Of a stretch of 64,000 nt of DNA, positions 33,204 through 45,550 are shown in pieces. Made by a program: the position numbers and the translations under genes. The stretch spans positions 18,375,792 to 18,439,791 of the forward strand of contig NC_079511.1 in NCBI RefSeq assembly GCF_000801105.2. Reading direction: 5' to 3'. Within the stretch, counting starts at the first letter, position 1, and every line of letters begins with the position of its first letter. A model generated the notes under the pieces. It was not told the DNA's origin. It searched no databases and saw nothing but the letters and a program-made list of their open reading frames with translations. Source of the stretch: Raphanus sativus (lineage: Eukaryota; Streptophyta; Magnoliopsida; Brassicales; Brassicaceae).

Positions 33204-34823
33204 CTAAAAGACTTCTTCTTCCAACTCCTCATGTTTGATTACTTCCCCAAAGTAGTTATCCCATTTGGAATCGACCTGCTGCTCTTCCCAGTCGGGATGA
33301 ACAGTGTCACGATGAACAGTATCACGGTGAACAGTGCCGCGATGAACAGTGTCGACTGATACGGGATGAACAGTGTCGATCGATATCGGATGAACAGTGT
33401 CGATCGATGCGGGATTAACAGTAATCGGATGAATAGTAACCGGATGAACAGTACCCGTGTGAATAGTACCGGTGTGAACAGTACCGACATGAACAGTGTC
33501 GTTCCTTCGAAAAAAAATTTCATTTTTCAGAGTTTTTTCAATCTGAGAAACTTGGGTGCACAACATCTTGAAACGGGTATCGATGATGTCTATCTTTCCA
33601 TTCACCTCTTTGTAGAGAGAATTCAAATGCAGATTAAGCTCCTCAGTGATCTCCTGCTGTTCTTTCAAGCGCTCCTCTAGCATAAATTTCATCTCTTCTA
33701 AATTGTACTGGTCCTCATCCTGGTATATAGCATGCTCCACAAATGAGACTTCATGTACAGAACCAGTCTCAGCCTCAATGATCTTATTGTCATCCTTTAC
33801 AGCTGATTTTATCCTGTGCATATCTAGATTTTTGGCACTGGTGCTGAACGCCAAGCTCTCAATCAGTCTCTGAGCTTCCTCTAGGGTCCTTGTTCTAAAG
33901 TTCCTCTCGCTTGCAGTGTCCAGCATTACATGATATTGCACATCAATACCATTGCAGAACTTTATCAACAGCTGAACCTTTGTAAAACCATGATGTGGAC
34001 AGTCCCTTTGGTAGCTCCTGAACCTCTCTCAAGAGCTTCTGAAGCCTTCTGTAGGTCCCTGAGAGAATGTCCAAATTTTCTCTCTTATTTCTTCAGTCCG
34101 TGATTCATCAAAGAATTTACACAGGAATGCATTTTGGATGTCGGTCCAGGATGTAAGAGATCCTGGTGGTAGCTGCTTACGCCAATGCGAAGCTTCTCCA
34201 ACAAGTGAGTATTTGAAGAGCTTGTAAAGCAAGTAGTCCTCAGGGACTTCATCCATACAGATAAGAGAAATAAGATCCTCGAACCTTTCTAAATGGTCCA
34301 TAGGATGCTCGTGAGATAATCCAGAGTAATGTATCTGTGACACGAGGGTGTAGTACTTTGGATTCAGCTCGAAATTCTGTGTCTGGATATCTGGTAGACG
34401 AATGGCTGATCTGTTGAAATAGTATTCCTCTTGACGGTTGTAGTCAACCAGTGTCCTTTCTCGAGCATTCTCATCTACAGGTATAGCAGCTCCTGTAGCA
34501 TCAATATCGGAGTTAGGGATTACAGTCCCCTGAGCATCAAGTCTCTGACCTGCTGCATTACGCAAATGACCATCCTGGTCATGCAGGTCCCCATTCTCAT
34601 CCCTTTGTAGCACAAGTATCTGGCTCATGGTTGATCGCAGATTGGTATCGACCGATGTTGCAGATGATGTGTCGATCTATTCTCTTTCACAAGTGTCGAT
34701 CGATGATGTATAAGTGGTATCGATCGATGCTGCGAGTTTCTCTTTGCGGATCGAGCGTTCCAAACGTGCCGGGTCTGAGAAGAAAAGCAATTCTCTCTTG
34801 CTGCTTCTGGCACTAATTGGCAT
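33204..34823 (-). pseudogene. Athila-type gag, internal region 1 (two nonsense changes)
   Basis: The gag core reads RSAIRLPDIQTQNFELNPKY, then HEHPMDHLERFEDLISLICM, YSLVGEASHWRKQLPPGSLT and IQNAFLCKFFDESRTEEIRE, typical of Athila capsid. Frame opens at ATG 34823-34821, but TAG near 34680 (Ser codon in the other copy) and TGA at 34029-34031 (Trp codon in the other copy) interrupt it; an internal ATG at 34628 restarts after the first. C-terminal to the core come a coiled coil (EEMKFMLEERLKEQQEITEE) and a tandem peptide repeat of the form TVHRD/SIDTVHP (33300-33510). The frame ends at 33204. Gag would form particles; this copy cannot give full-length product. Confidence 0.82.
33287..33510 (-). 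repeat. In-frame minisatellite in Athila gag
   Basis: About 11 units of 15-24 bp built on GATGAACAGT plus GTCG or GTCGATCGATAT. In the sense direction each gives T-V-H followed by R-D, P-V, P-I or T-G, sometimes with an inserted S-I-D. A homologous array lies at 39942-40160 in the second copy, partly out of frame there. Confidence 0.8.
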
Positions 34824-34918
34824 GTACCTAAAAAACAAGAAAAAATTTCGTAAGTAACTTAAAACAGTAAATAAAACCTAGAATAAACCTATTAATCAAG
34901 TCTAATGGCGAATCCTTG

Positions 34919-34940
34919 CTCCCCGGCAACGGCGCCAAAT
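34919..34940 (-). other. Athila primer-binding site, internal region 1
   Basis: The minus strand after LTR 2 reads TTTGGCGCCGTTGCCGGGG, the Athila-type primer site (reported as tRNA-Asp complementary). Confidence 0.75.
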
Positions 34941-34941
34941 T

Positions 34942-36351
34942 TGATATCACTCAAATTATCCTAACAAGTGATCTTACTCTCTCAAATAAGAGGTTCGATT
35001 GTAATAATTAGGGATTGAATCCACAGAGAGCTAGGGCACACACTAAACTATGAATATTAAGATTTAACTAGGCAAACAGTTATAAAGGAGTAAATATGAA
35101 TGTAATAAATAAATGAAAGCAAAGTGAACAAGGCAGTTGTTCTTATGTAACCAAGAGTTGTTTGATGGAATGATGGTAGCTAGATCTAGGGTTTCTATTC
35201 AGGTTGGGATTATAATGATATAGTTACTAAAATATGATATTATAGAACTCAACTATAAGAATAACATATCAACTCTCGTTGTATAGGTTATCTATTACTA
35301 GATCCAATGATCTCACCTGTCGGGATGATCAGTTAGAAAGTGTCGATCGATGACTCTATAGGAGTATCGATCGATACACCTTTTGCTCCGTCGATCGATT
35401 CACCTGTCGGGATATCAATCGACACGCTTCTAGTAGGCTTAATGCGCGGGTTGAATATATGTTCGTTAGGGTTTCTAAAACAGCTCTCGCTGTTATCTAG
35501 CAATCCTAGATCAGAGAAGACAAGTCAGATTAGAGACCAAGCTCTCGCTTGTGCCTAATGATTCTATGATCAAGTTCAAGTTAATTACTCAAGAAAAAGC
35601 ATTAAGAACAGTCTCAATAATTAATACCACAACTTAGCAGTTCTATATTTGGGGCTAATCCCTTATAACCTATCTGAACCCTAAACCTAACAGGTGGATC
35701 TACTCAGACATGATAGTTGTCACAGAAATCATAGATGAGTAGATGAAATTGCAATAGAATAGATATAAAAACCAAAGGAGTTCCAAGAGGACTCTAAAGG
35801 AGTTCCTCTCTTCTCTCCTAAACTAAGAACAATGAATCAAAAGAAAGCGTAGAAAGCGTCGCCGTCAACAATGGCTTAGAAATAACATAAATAGGGTTTC
35901 TGGTCGTCAAGGGTATTTTGGTAACTTTGTGGTGACTCCTGGGCTTCAGTTGGTCATGAAATATAATTGGCCCACGTTTTGATGTCCCTGTCGATCGACA
36001 TGCAGTGTGCTGCATCGATCGACATACAATCCTCTTCTCGGCAGCCTTCTCTCGCGAGGCAGACTGACCACTCTTCAGTAAAACGGGCATAACTTCCGAT
36101 CTAACCGTTGGATTGATCTCAAACCGGTGGAATTGGAAATCTAAATCAAATCTATATCCTGTGTCCACAGATGGGCTAAATCCAACGGTGGGAAGGTCTC
36201 CATCGAAAGACTCTAAAAGGCACCAAAATCACCATATATCTCCAAATCGTCCTTGAACCTGTAAATACTCTAAATAGAATCCAATACATAGTAAATAGTA
36301 TATAAAACACTTATATACCATGGGTAAAAATGGGTAAAATCCGGTATATCA
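34942..36351 (-). repeat. Athila-type LTR 2 (shared middle LTR)
   Basis: 1410 bp. It differs from LTR 1 by scattered substitutions and by a deletion of about 40 bp near 36200. It serves as the 5' LTR of internal 1 and the 3' LTR of internal 2. Confidence 0.9.
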
Positions 36352-38565
36352 ACTCCCCCAGACTTACCCTTTTGCTTGTCCTCAAGCAAAACCAACAGGC
36401 AGTCTCTCTGAAAGAGGTTTGAAAACAGTAGGGACTCAAATTTTTTTAAAATAACTCAGTTCATCATCTCTTTAGTAGTGCAAACCAAATCATAAACATC
36501 CTAACCTTAGAAGCACATCATACCATATTCTAATATAGCAACCAAATTCCACTAGTTCCACAACCTAACAGATCCTGTCTGACAAACCCCTCTACTAACC
36601 TCATTTCTTGCATAAACATAAAAGTGTTGGCTTTACCTTGGGAGTATCGATCAAAGGACACATGGATTCAACTCAAACAAGTTTCTGAACACACATGTAG
36701 TCTTCTCTGATCCTTTTCTCCCCTCATCTCTCTTCTCTAAATCTCTTATTAGTTTCAATTTCAACAGGTTTCGATGCCAACACAGGTCATCTAGTCTATC
36801 TCATTGACATTGCATTTGTAACTCATACATTTTGACAAAGTGTAGCAAATAATAGGGTCACAGGTAATTTACCTATCCATCGTTTCCACAATGTGTGATC
36901 ATTCTTGAGATTTAGAATAATGGGGTCGCATGTAATTTACCTATCCCTCTGCCTCTCAAGAAATCATATAAAGCTTTTCTTTATAAACTTAGATCTTGAG
37001 ATGCCGAAGAGAGAGAATGAATGGAACCAGAAACACACAGACTTGTAAGAGGATTCCGATCGAGTGATTACCAAGCCCCAAGACAAGCAAATCAAGTCAG
37101 TATTAGGTTGGAGGTCAGCTTTGGTTCCTTCAAACAATCTCAGCAAGTGCAAACATAGTTGATAGGTTGATCCACTTTAGTATCTCTAGTACTTCTGCAG
37201 TTAGTAAATCTAAGACTGGTCTAAAGAGTGGTTAGATGACAAGTAATAAATCAATTAAGATTATATCCCCTTCTTGACTCAATAAAAACTTTTTTGAAAA
37301 CGTTTTAAATAAGACTCATAAAGTAGATAATCGTTAGTAATCCCCCCAGACTTAAATTACACTGTCCCAGTGTAACACAGTCGGTGGTATGAAAAACATA
37401 AAGCATAATTAAGAAAGTTAACAAGTTAGAACGATATACCAGCTCGCTGATGTCTGTGTTGATCGACACAATGTAGTATCAATCGATCGTTGAAGATGAA
37501 GCGATGTCGAACGATATCGACATGGTTTCATCAGTTGATGGTTAGAGAGATCGTTTGACACAATGAAGAGACAATTGATCGTTTGATATGAAGTGCTGGC
37601 GATCGATATCAAACATGTCTCATGGGGCGATGTGATGAGCAATCGTCTACCTGGATCTCTTTTTCTTTTTTTTCTTTTTTTTTTCACTAACCAAAACACA
37701 ATATCAGTGAAACCTCCCCCAGACTTAAATAACACTATAATGGTGTTATCAAGTCGGAGATTGGTGAGACATAGACCATAAGTACTCAATGTAACAAGTT
37801 AGAACGAAATACCTGACCGGAATAGATGTTGGTCGATGTAAATGTGTTGTCATCGGTCGTGGCAGATTTGGTTATGTCGATCGATATCGACTTCTTCTCG
37901 TCGGTCGATATTATGGCAATCTTTTACTCGGGTCCCTATTCTAAATAGCTAATCTAAATTATAATATTAGTATGACCTCCCCCAGACTTAAACAACACTG
38001 TTACCAGTGTTATATAGTCTAAGATTGGTGCAAGAATAAATCATAAGGACAATAATTAACAAAGAAAAACAGTATACCTAACTTTGATGTTAATATTGAC
38101 CAACACAGTTAAGTGGCGATCGATACTCTTGATGCTCTATCGATCAACACAATTAAGTGGCGATCGATCAATGCTAGTCATGCTCTGTCGACCAATGATG
38201 CGCAGTCATCGGTCGATGTTGGTAGATTAACGCTTCTTCCTTGGATCCCTCTTTTTACCTAATATAAAACACTAAAATAAAACACTAAAATAAAACACTA
38301 AAAGTCAGTAACAAATAAATGTAAAACCAATAATATTTTTTTTTTTTCGGATGAACAGTGACTCTGCTACAGTAGCGTCGCTACAGTAATCCTGCTACAG
38401 TGTCGCTCGATTTCCTTGCTACAGTGTCGCTCGGCACTGTTGCTACAGTGTCGTGCGTACTGTTCATCCTTTTTTTTTAACCTGCAATAGTTAGAAAGAA
38501 AAGTCAGTAGAATATGAAAATAAAACCAAATTTAAAAACAAACCTAACAGTGGGTTGCCTCCCAC
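36352..38565 (-). other. Non-coding 3' region of Athila internal 2
   Basis: Collinear with 29317-31518, including the polypurine tract, hairpin, tract-like repeats (37344, 37713, 37977) and the inverted-end CTACAGT block (38349-38469). Main differences are a short deletion near 37040 and expansion of a T run near 37664. Confidence 0.75.
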
Positions 38566-39211
38566 TCAGCGCTTATTTGTAGTCATTAGCTTGACTTTTG
38601 GAGGTCTGATTAAATTTTGATGAGGATGTGAACTTGCTCCAAAACAAGTTTCTGTGTCTCTCTTCCTCATTTGGTTGATGCAGTTGATGAAAGCTCTTGC
38701 AGATGCTTCCCCTTTGTCTCTCAGTTTTGGATCAGATAGCACTCTAACCTTAGCAAAAGAAGCTGGACCTCCTCTGCGGCGAACTCTACACTCAAGACTT
38801 TCCTCCTGACACTGAGAAGGGACCAGTGATAGAGAATATGCATCTATATTCCTTTTCATTTTCTTTTCCTCTTTTTAGGTCTTCCCCCAGACTTAGACTT
38901 TTCAGTCTCGTTCCGTTCTGAAATTTGGACGATGTCGACCGATTCTAAAGGCTCTGTGTCGGTCGATTCGTTAGGCTCATTGTCGACCGATCTTGAAAGT
39001 TGAATGTCGATCGTTGCTGATCCTGTTTTTGCAAGCTCGCGATCTGCATATGCTAGAGGTGCTGGATCTTCAAACATCTCTATGTATGAATTCAAATCTT
39101 CACTTTTCTTCTTCTCCAGAGGATCATAGAAGACATTTTCATCAACATTAGTTAGGCACATCCTATTCTTCTTAAGATCACAAACTGCTCCCACTGTAGC
39201 CATGAAGGCTC
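38566..39211 (-). pseudogene. Athila protease ORF fragment, internal region 2
   Basis: The C-terminal part matches internal 1: MATVGAVCDLKKNRMCLTNV and onward. One T is missing from the run near 38866, which shifts the frame within the basic KKRKRK segment. The active-site half is absent because another element starts at 39212 and a gap follows. Confidence 0.85.
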
Positions 39212-39797
39212 TGTTGGGCCAAAATATGACCCTCTAGCTAGTGATAGACAATAAGAAATGATAACGGACCGCGAAAGACCCATCATGAATTCAATCTTCA
39301 AAAACAGCTAAGTCAGATCCGGAGGCTGTGAGCTGGAGATGTTCATCAGAGAGGTCAAGGAAAAGAGGCAGCTCGTTGACAAGTAAACAGGCGCAGGACC
39401 CGGTCAAAGAGGTAGCTCGTGGACAAATAAATAGGCGCAGGACCCGGTCAAAGGGGAGCTGTTACAAATCCCTCAAATCACGGAGGGGATCTCGGGAACC
39501 TGTTGGTAGCAACTGACGGAGCCTGGGGCTATTTAAAGAGAAAATCAATCAAGAAAAAGGGATTGGAACCCATTTCACACACAAGCTCTCAATCATTTAA
39601 TTCTTTCTTTGTAAACAGTATAAATATCTATTAAAAACAGTGCTTTACAAAAATCATCAATAAAATCATCATTCATTCTATAAGTTATTAAGGGATTCAG
39701 CCCGCATTATCTTTCCCTAACCTCTTTCTTAAACTTTAACCTGACCTAAAAATCAGGAGGTGAGTTTAATCCCTCACAATTGGCGCCATCTGTGGGG
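39212..39797 (+). mobile_element. LTR and primer site of another gypsy element, cut off by the gap
   Basis: TGTTGGGCCAAAATATGACC opens a 567-bp LTR (39212-39778) that ends CCCTCACA and contains TATTTAAA near 39529. Right after comes TTGGCGCCATCTGTGGGGA (39780-39798), a gypsy primer site on the plus strand. The element then enters the 100-N gap. The LTR start interrupts the Athila protease frame, so this is a true insertion. Its body and 3' LTR must be missing from the assembly or deleted. Confidence 0.82.
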
Positions 39798-39841
39798 ACG
39801 AAACAATGGAATCCCTTACTCCAACTTAAGGATAAATCCAG

Positions 39842-39941
39842 NNNNNNNNNNNNNNNNNNNNNNNNNNNNNNNNNNNNNNNNNNNNNNNNNNNNNNNNNNN
39901 NNNNNNNNNNNNNNNNNNNNNNNNNNNNNNNNNNNNNNNNN
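39842..39941. other. Assembly gap (100 N)
   Basis: Exactly 100 N, a conventional placeholder for unknown length. Compared with internal 1, about 1.1 kb of Athila sequence (32160-33290 equivalent) is missing between 39211 and 39942, as is the rest of the inserted element. Confidence 0.99.
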
Positions 39942-41476
39942 CCAGTCGGGATGAATAGTGTCATGATGAACAGTATCACGGTGAACAGTGCCGTGATGAA
40001 CAGTGTCGACTGATACGGAATGAACAGTGTCGATCGATATCGGATGAACAGTGTCGATCGATGCGGGATGAACAATAATCGGATGAATAGTAACCGGATG
40101 AACAGTACCCGTGTGAATAGTACCGGGCGGAACAGCCCGGCATGAACAGTGTCGTTCCTTCGAAGAAAAATTTCATTTTTCAGAGTTTTTTCAATCTGAG
40201 AAACTTGGGTGCACAACATCTTGAAACGGGTATCGATGGTGTCTATCTTTCCATTCACCTCTTTGTAGAGAGAATTCAAATGCAGATTAAGCTCCTCAGT
40301 GATCTCCTGCTGTTCTTTCAAGCGCTCCTCTAGCATAAATTTCATCTCTTCTAAATTGTACTGGTCCTCATCCTGGTATATAGCATGCTCCACAAATGAG
40401 ACTTCATGTACAGAACCAGTTTCAGCCTCAATGATCTTGTTGTCATCCTTTACAGCTGATTTTATCCTGTGCTTATCTAGATTTTTAGCACTGGTGCTGG
40501 ACGCCAAGCTCTCAATCAGTCTCTGAGCTTCCTCTGGGGTCCTTGTTCTAAAGTTCTCCTCGCTTGCAGTGTCCAGCATTACATGATATTGCACATCAAT
40601 ACCATTGCAGAACTATATCAACAGCTGAACCTTTGTAAAACCATGATGTGGACAGTCCCTTTGGTAGCTCCTGAACCTCTCCCAAGAGCTTCTGAAGCCT
40701 TCTGTAGGTCCCTGAGAGAATGTCCAAATTTTATCTCTTATTTCTTCAGTCCGTGATTCATCAAAGAATTTACACAGGAATGCATTTTGGATGTCGGTCC
40801 AGGATGTAAGAGATCCTGGTGGTAGCTGCTTAAGCCAATGCGAAGCTTCTCCAACAAGTGAGTATTTGAAGAGCTTGCAAAGCAAGTAGTCCTCATGGAC
40901 TTCATCCATACATATAAGAGAAATAAGATCCTCGAACCTTTCTAAATGGTCCATAGGATGCTCGTGAGATAATCCAGAGTAAGGTATCTGTGCCACGAGG
41001 GTGTAGTACTTTGGATTCAGCTCGAAATTCTGTGTCTGGATATCTGGTAGACGAATGGCTGATCTGTTGAAATAGTATTCCTCTGGACCGTTGTAGTCAG
41101 CCAGTGTCCTTTGTCGAGCATTCTCATCTACAGGTATAGCAGCTCCTGTAGCATCAATATCGGAGTTAGGGATTACAGTCCCCTGAGCATCAAGTCTCTG
41201 ACCTGCTGCATTACGCAGATGACCATCCTGGTCATGCAGGTCCCCATTCTCATCCCTTTGTAGCACAAGTATCTGGCTCATGGTTGCTCGCAGATTGGTA
41301 TCGACCGATGTTGCAGATGATGTGTCGATCGATTCTCTTTCACAAGTGTCGATCGATGATGTATAAGTGGTATCGATCGATGCTGCGAGTTTCTCTTTGC
41401 GGATCGAGCGTTCCAAACGTGCCGGGTCTGAGAAGAAAAGCAATTCTCTCTTGATGCTTCTGGTACTAATTGGCAT
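39942..41476 (-). pseudogene. Athila-type gag, internal region 2
   Basis: Starts at ATG 41476 (MPISTRSIKRELLFFSDPAR) and has an N-terminal run of SIDT/SVDT words. The capsid core is the same as internal 1 and keeps Trp where copy 1 has a stop. A TAG at 40613-40615 replaces a Lys codon kept in copy 1. The tandem TVH repeat near 40120-40140 carries an indel that shifts its frame. The sequence stops at the gap. Confidence 0.82.
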
Positions 41477-41572
41477 GTACCTGAAAAACAAGAAAAAAAA
41501 TTCGTAAGTAACTTAAAACAGTAAATAAAACCTAGAATAAACCTATTAATCAAGTCTAATGGCGAATCCTTG

Positions 41573-41594
41573 CTCCCCGGCAACGGCACCAAAT
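41573..41594 (-). other. Athila primer-binding site, internal region 2
   Basis: TTTGGTGCCGTTGCCGGGG on the minus strand, one base (C to T) off the version at 34919-34940. Confidence 0.7.
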
Positions 41595-41595
41595 T

Positions 41596-43035
41596 TGATA
41601 TCACTCAAATTATCCTAACAAGTGATCTTACTCTCTCAAATAAGAGATTCGATTGTAGTATTTAGGGATCGAATCCACAGAGAACTAGGGCACACACTAA
41701 ACTATGAATATTAAGATTTAACTAGGCAAACAGTTATAAAGCAGTAAATATGAATGTAATAAATAAATGAAAGCAAAGTGAACAAGGCAGTTGTTCTTAT
41801 GTAACCAAGAGTTGTTTGATGGAATGATGGTAGCTAGATCTAGGGTTTCTATTCAGGTTGGGATTATAATGATATAGCTACTAAAATATGATATTATAGA
41901 ACTGAACTATAAGAATAACATATCAACTCTCGTTGTATAGGTTATCTATTACTAGATCTAATGATCTCACATGTCGGGATGATCAATTAGAAAGTGTCGA
42001 TCGATGACTCTATAGGAGTATCGATCGATACACCTTTTGCTCCATCAATCGATTCACCTGTCGGGATATCGATCGACACGCTTCTAGTAGGCTTAATGCG
42101 CGGGTTGAATATATGTTCGCTAGGGTTTCTAAACCAGCTCTCGCTGTTATCTAGCAATCCTAGATCAGAGAAGACAAGTCGGAAAAGAGACCAAGCTCTC
42201 GCTTGTGCCTAATGATTCTATGATCAAGTTCAAGTTAATTACTCAAGAAAAAGCATTAAGAACAGTCTCAATGATTAATACCACAACTTAGCAATTCTAT
42301 ATTTGGGGCTAATCCCTTATAACCTATCTAAACCCTAAACCTAACAGGTGGATCTACTCAGACATGATAGTTATCACATAAATCATAGATGAGTAGATGA
42401 AATTGCAATAGAATAGATAAAAACCAAAGGAGTTCTAAGAGGACTCTAAAGGAGTTCCTCTCTTCTCTCCTAAACTAAGAACAATGAATCAAAAGAAAGC
42501 GTAGAAAGTGCCGCCGTCAACAATGGCTTAGAAATAACATAAATAGGGTTTCTGGTCGTCAAGGATATTTTGGTAACTTTGTTGTGACTCCTGGGCTTCA
42601 GTTGGTCATGAAATATACTTGGCCCCATTCTGATGTCCATGTCGATCGACATGCAGTGTGCTGCATCGATCGACATACAATCCTCTTCTCGGCAGCCTTC
42701 TCTCGCGAGGCAGACTGACTAAAACGGGCATAACTTCCGATCTAAACGTTGGATTGTTCTCAAACTGGTGGAATTGGAAAGCTAACTCAAATCTCTATCT
42801 TGTGTCCAAAGATAGGCTAAATCCAACTGTGGGAAGGTCTCCATCGAGAGCTAAACATCTGAAGCGTCTATGCAGTTCTTCACTGCGAAAGACTCTAAAA
42901 GGTACCAAAATCACCATATATCTCCAAATCGTCCTTGAACCTGTAAATACTCTAAATAGACTCCAATACATAGTAAATAGTATATAAAACACTTATATAC
43001 CATGGGTAAAAATGGGTAAAATCAATGGTATATCA
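41596..43035 (-). repeat. Athila-type LTR 3 (5' LTR of the array)
   Basis: 1440 bp, TG...CA, followed by the outer TSD copy TCCCC. It shares the TCGATCGA clusters of the other LTRs. Confidence 0.9.
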
Positions 43036-43040
43036 TCCCC

Positions 43041-45535
43041 GATCCTGGATATGATCATTAGGATCAACCATGGTGCAAGAAGACGCACCAGTCAGGTCAT
43101 GTGACCTAAACGCAAGGGTATTATGGCCTGTAAGTAAGGATAAGGGCATCAGGAAGCTGTGACAAGTATAAAGGAGCTGTACAAAGTGTATGGCCGCTGG
43201 GCGGTGCGGTGAGCAAGCTCGACCAGCTAGATGAAGAGTAGTGCAGCTCAGTGTAGCTCACTGAAGAGTGTGTCAGCTCCCTGAGCTGGATGAACTAGCT
43301 CACTCAGCTGGGTCAGCTGGGTCAGCTGGGGATCAGCTCAACTGAGCTGGACTGAGTGTTCAAGTCTTGGGCAGTTGGGCCGTGTGCGGACAGTGGTCAA
43401 ACCATGTGGACCACTCGGGTGTGCCGATGGGCCGGTGGGCACTTGGGATCAGACCAGGGGCTTGGGCAACCAGCCAGGACTTGTTTGTGACATGTCTAGG
43501 GGCAGTTAGGACTGTCAAGAACGTCTGGTAACTGCCATAGGCGAACATGTGTGATCTGGACCATTGATTAAATCAATGGACATAATTAATACCGAAAAAG
43601 TGCAATGGTTGGAAAGTAACCACCACGCCAGGGATCCATTATTATTCCTGAAACACAAATAAAAACCATAGAAAAATAGAGAGATGGTCGGATTACACAA
43701 TCCAAGACAGATATGCATTCAAAGGCAGCAATGAGGCAGTTTTGGTGGATAATCATGGAGAGGGTTATGAACGACCTTCTGGTGAGTTTTGATTGATGTT
43801 TGCCACACCATGGGCTTCCACTACATCCTTACTACACACTCAAATGGCCAGGAAAGAGGAGATACGACCGGATTCACTCTCCAAAGTCCAAGGACAGCCT
43901 TAAGGGCAGATGTGTGTAGAAAGGCAGTTTCATGGGTACTGAAGGGGGAAGGGATGCATGACCCTTGGATGGTATTTGATCATGGATGAACACACCCTAG
44001 GCTTCCTCTGTGTCTTAGGGACACACGCAAATGGTCAGAAGAGAATGGAGAAGGCCGAACTTCACTCCCAATGGCATGAACAGCCTTGAAGGTAGATGCA
44101 GTGCAGAAACTATTTTCATGGAAGTTCCATGGAAGGGATGATGGGTGCGATCCATGAATGGATCTTATCAATACTAGAGGTATGTGATAAGACCTGATTA
44201 AGACAAGTGCAAGAGGCACAAGGCCGAACCTGATCAAGGAAGCACAAGATCTAGTAAGATAACGTATGAGGTAACATGTACATATGATTACTTTGTGGTT
44301 TATGTTGGTGTCTTTTGAGGTGCAAATGAGGCCAAGTAAGGAACGCCCTTGGAGACCATGTATTGTGATGTATTTTAGGGATACAGGACCTGGAGTACAG
44401 GTGCGGATCATAGTTGAACTAATTCATCCTTGTGGGATGGTAATTAGATGCTAGGCATCAGTTAGTTATTCATGGTGGTTCGTGAGTGAACCAGATATAT
44501 GGTTTTGCATTACCAATGGAATGAGGTAATGGAATCATATGGTATGATAGGTACCAACCTTGGGTTGTACAGGATTGGCTGAGAGCCATGAAGAAGAGTA
44601 AGACTGACCAGGTTCATTGGGACATGGTTCCATGGCCGGTTAGGTATGTGTGAAGACTCATCAGTTCTGAGTCATGTGGGGTGGTTGGTTGATTGACTCA
44701 AGACCTGGTGGGCATTATTAATCCATTGCTCTGTTGTTTAGAAATGGAGGCACTGAGCCACAACTTGGCCGGTTCAGAGAAATCTCTCCATGGCCTTGGT
44801 TGGGCATGTAAGTTGAGATCTGATAGTTCCTGAAGGAATTGTTTAGATATGATTATGGAAATCTCTTAATGGGTATTTATCATGAATTATCATGGTTTTT
44901 AATTAGTTTTATCTAATTGATCTGTGGGGATGGTTGGTTAAATGACTAAGTACCTAAGGGGAGAGTTTATACATGTATAAGGGAGTTGGACGAGTGGACA
45001 GGGAGCTAGGCAGAGCTACCTCACTACTCGATCAGCTGGAAGAGAGTAGGGAACCTCAAGTGAAGTGGTTCAGCTCAGCTAGCTGGATGAGCTAGCTAAA
45101 CAGTTAAGACAGCTGAGGCAATGAGCTAACAATCTCCGTAGATGTGGCAAAGGTATGATCTAGCAATGTTGCTTAGATCTAGATAGAATGGTTAGGGAAT
45201 GTAACCTTGGTTATTGTATGACTTGGATTAGGTTCAGGATCAACCTTGGAGCTGGTAGTAGTTGTGTATAATGACCATGGCTAAGGTGATTCGACCTGAC
45301 GAGTGTTAGATTGGTTTTAGACCAATGGTTAAGTAGAGAATATTCCGCTGTGCATAAGTTGAAAGGATCTAAGCGAGGGAATGAGTAAGGTAGTCTTAAG
45401 CTAAGATCTAAGATAGACTTCGCCCTTAGGCGAAAGTATAGATAAAGCGCGAAAAATTGAGAGGTTCGGCCAGTGTGTGGACCGAGCGACATGAGGCGTC
45501 GACCGCATCCTAGCCGGCCAGGTTCAGGTCTTACA
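43041..45535 (+). repeat. Chromovirus 5' LTR, right portion
   Basis: The LTR is 27853-27864 plus 43041-45535, about 2.5 kb without the Athila insert, ending TCTTACA. An AGCTG-dense cluster lies at 43200-43355 and another at 45020-45130. No ORF is credible. Confidence 0.85.
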
Positions 45536-45538
45536 AGT

Positions 45539-45550
45539 TGGTATTAGAGC
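45539..45550 (+). other. Chromovirus primer-binding site
   Basis: TGGTATTAGAGC three bases after the LTR, one base off the initiator-tRNA-Met complement. Confidence 0.78.

Larger units (their letters stand above)
27860..43040 (-). mobile_element. Athila-type tandem array: LTR-internal-LTR-internal-LTR
   Basis: Three LTRs (27865-29316, 34942-36351, 41596-43035) and two internal regions lie in one orientation (minus strand), with a single outer TSD TCCCC (27860-27864 and 43036-43040). The shared middle LTR and single outer TSD point to one insertion followed by unequal recombination between LTRs. Internal regions encode gag and protease of Athila type but no RT or integrase, so the array is non-autonomous. 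An assembly gap lies in the second internal region. Confidence 0.88.
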
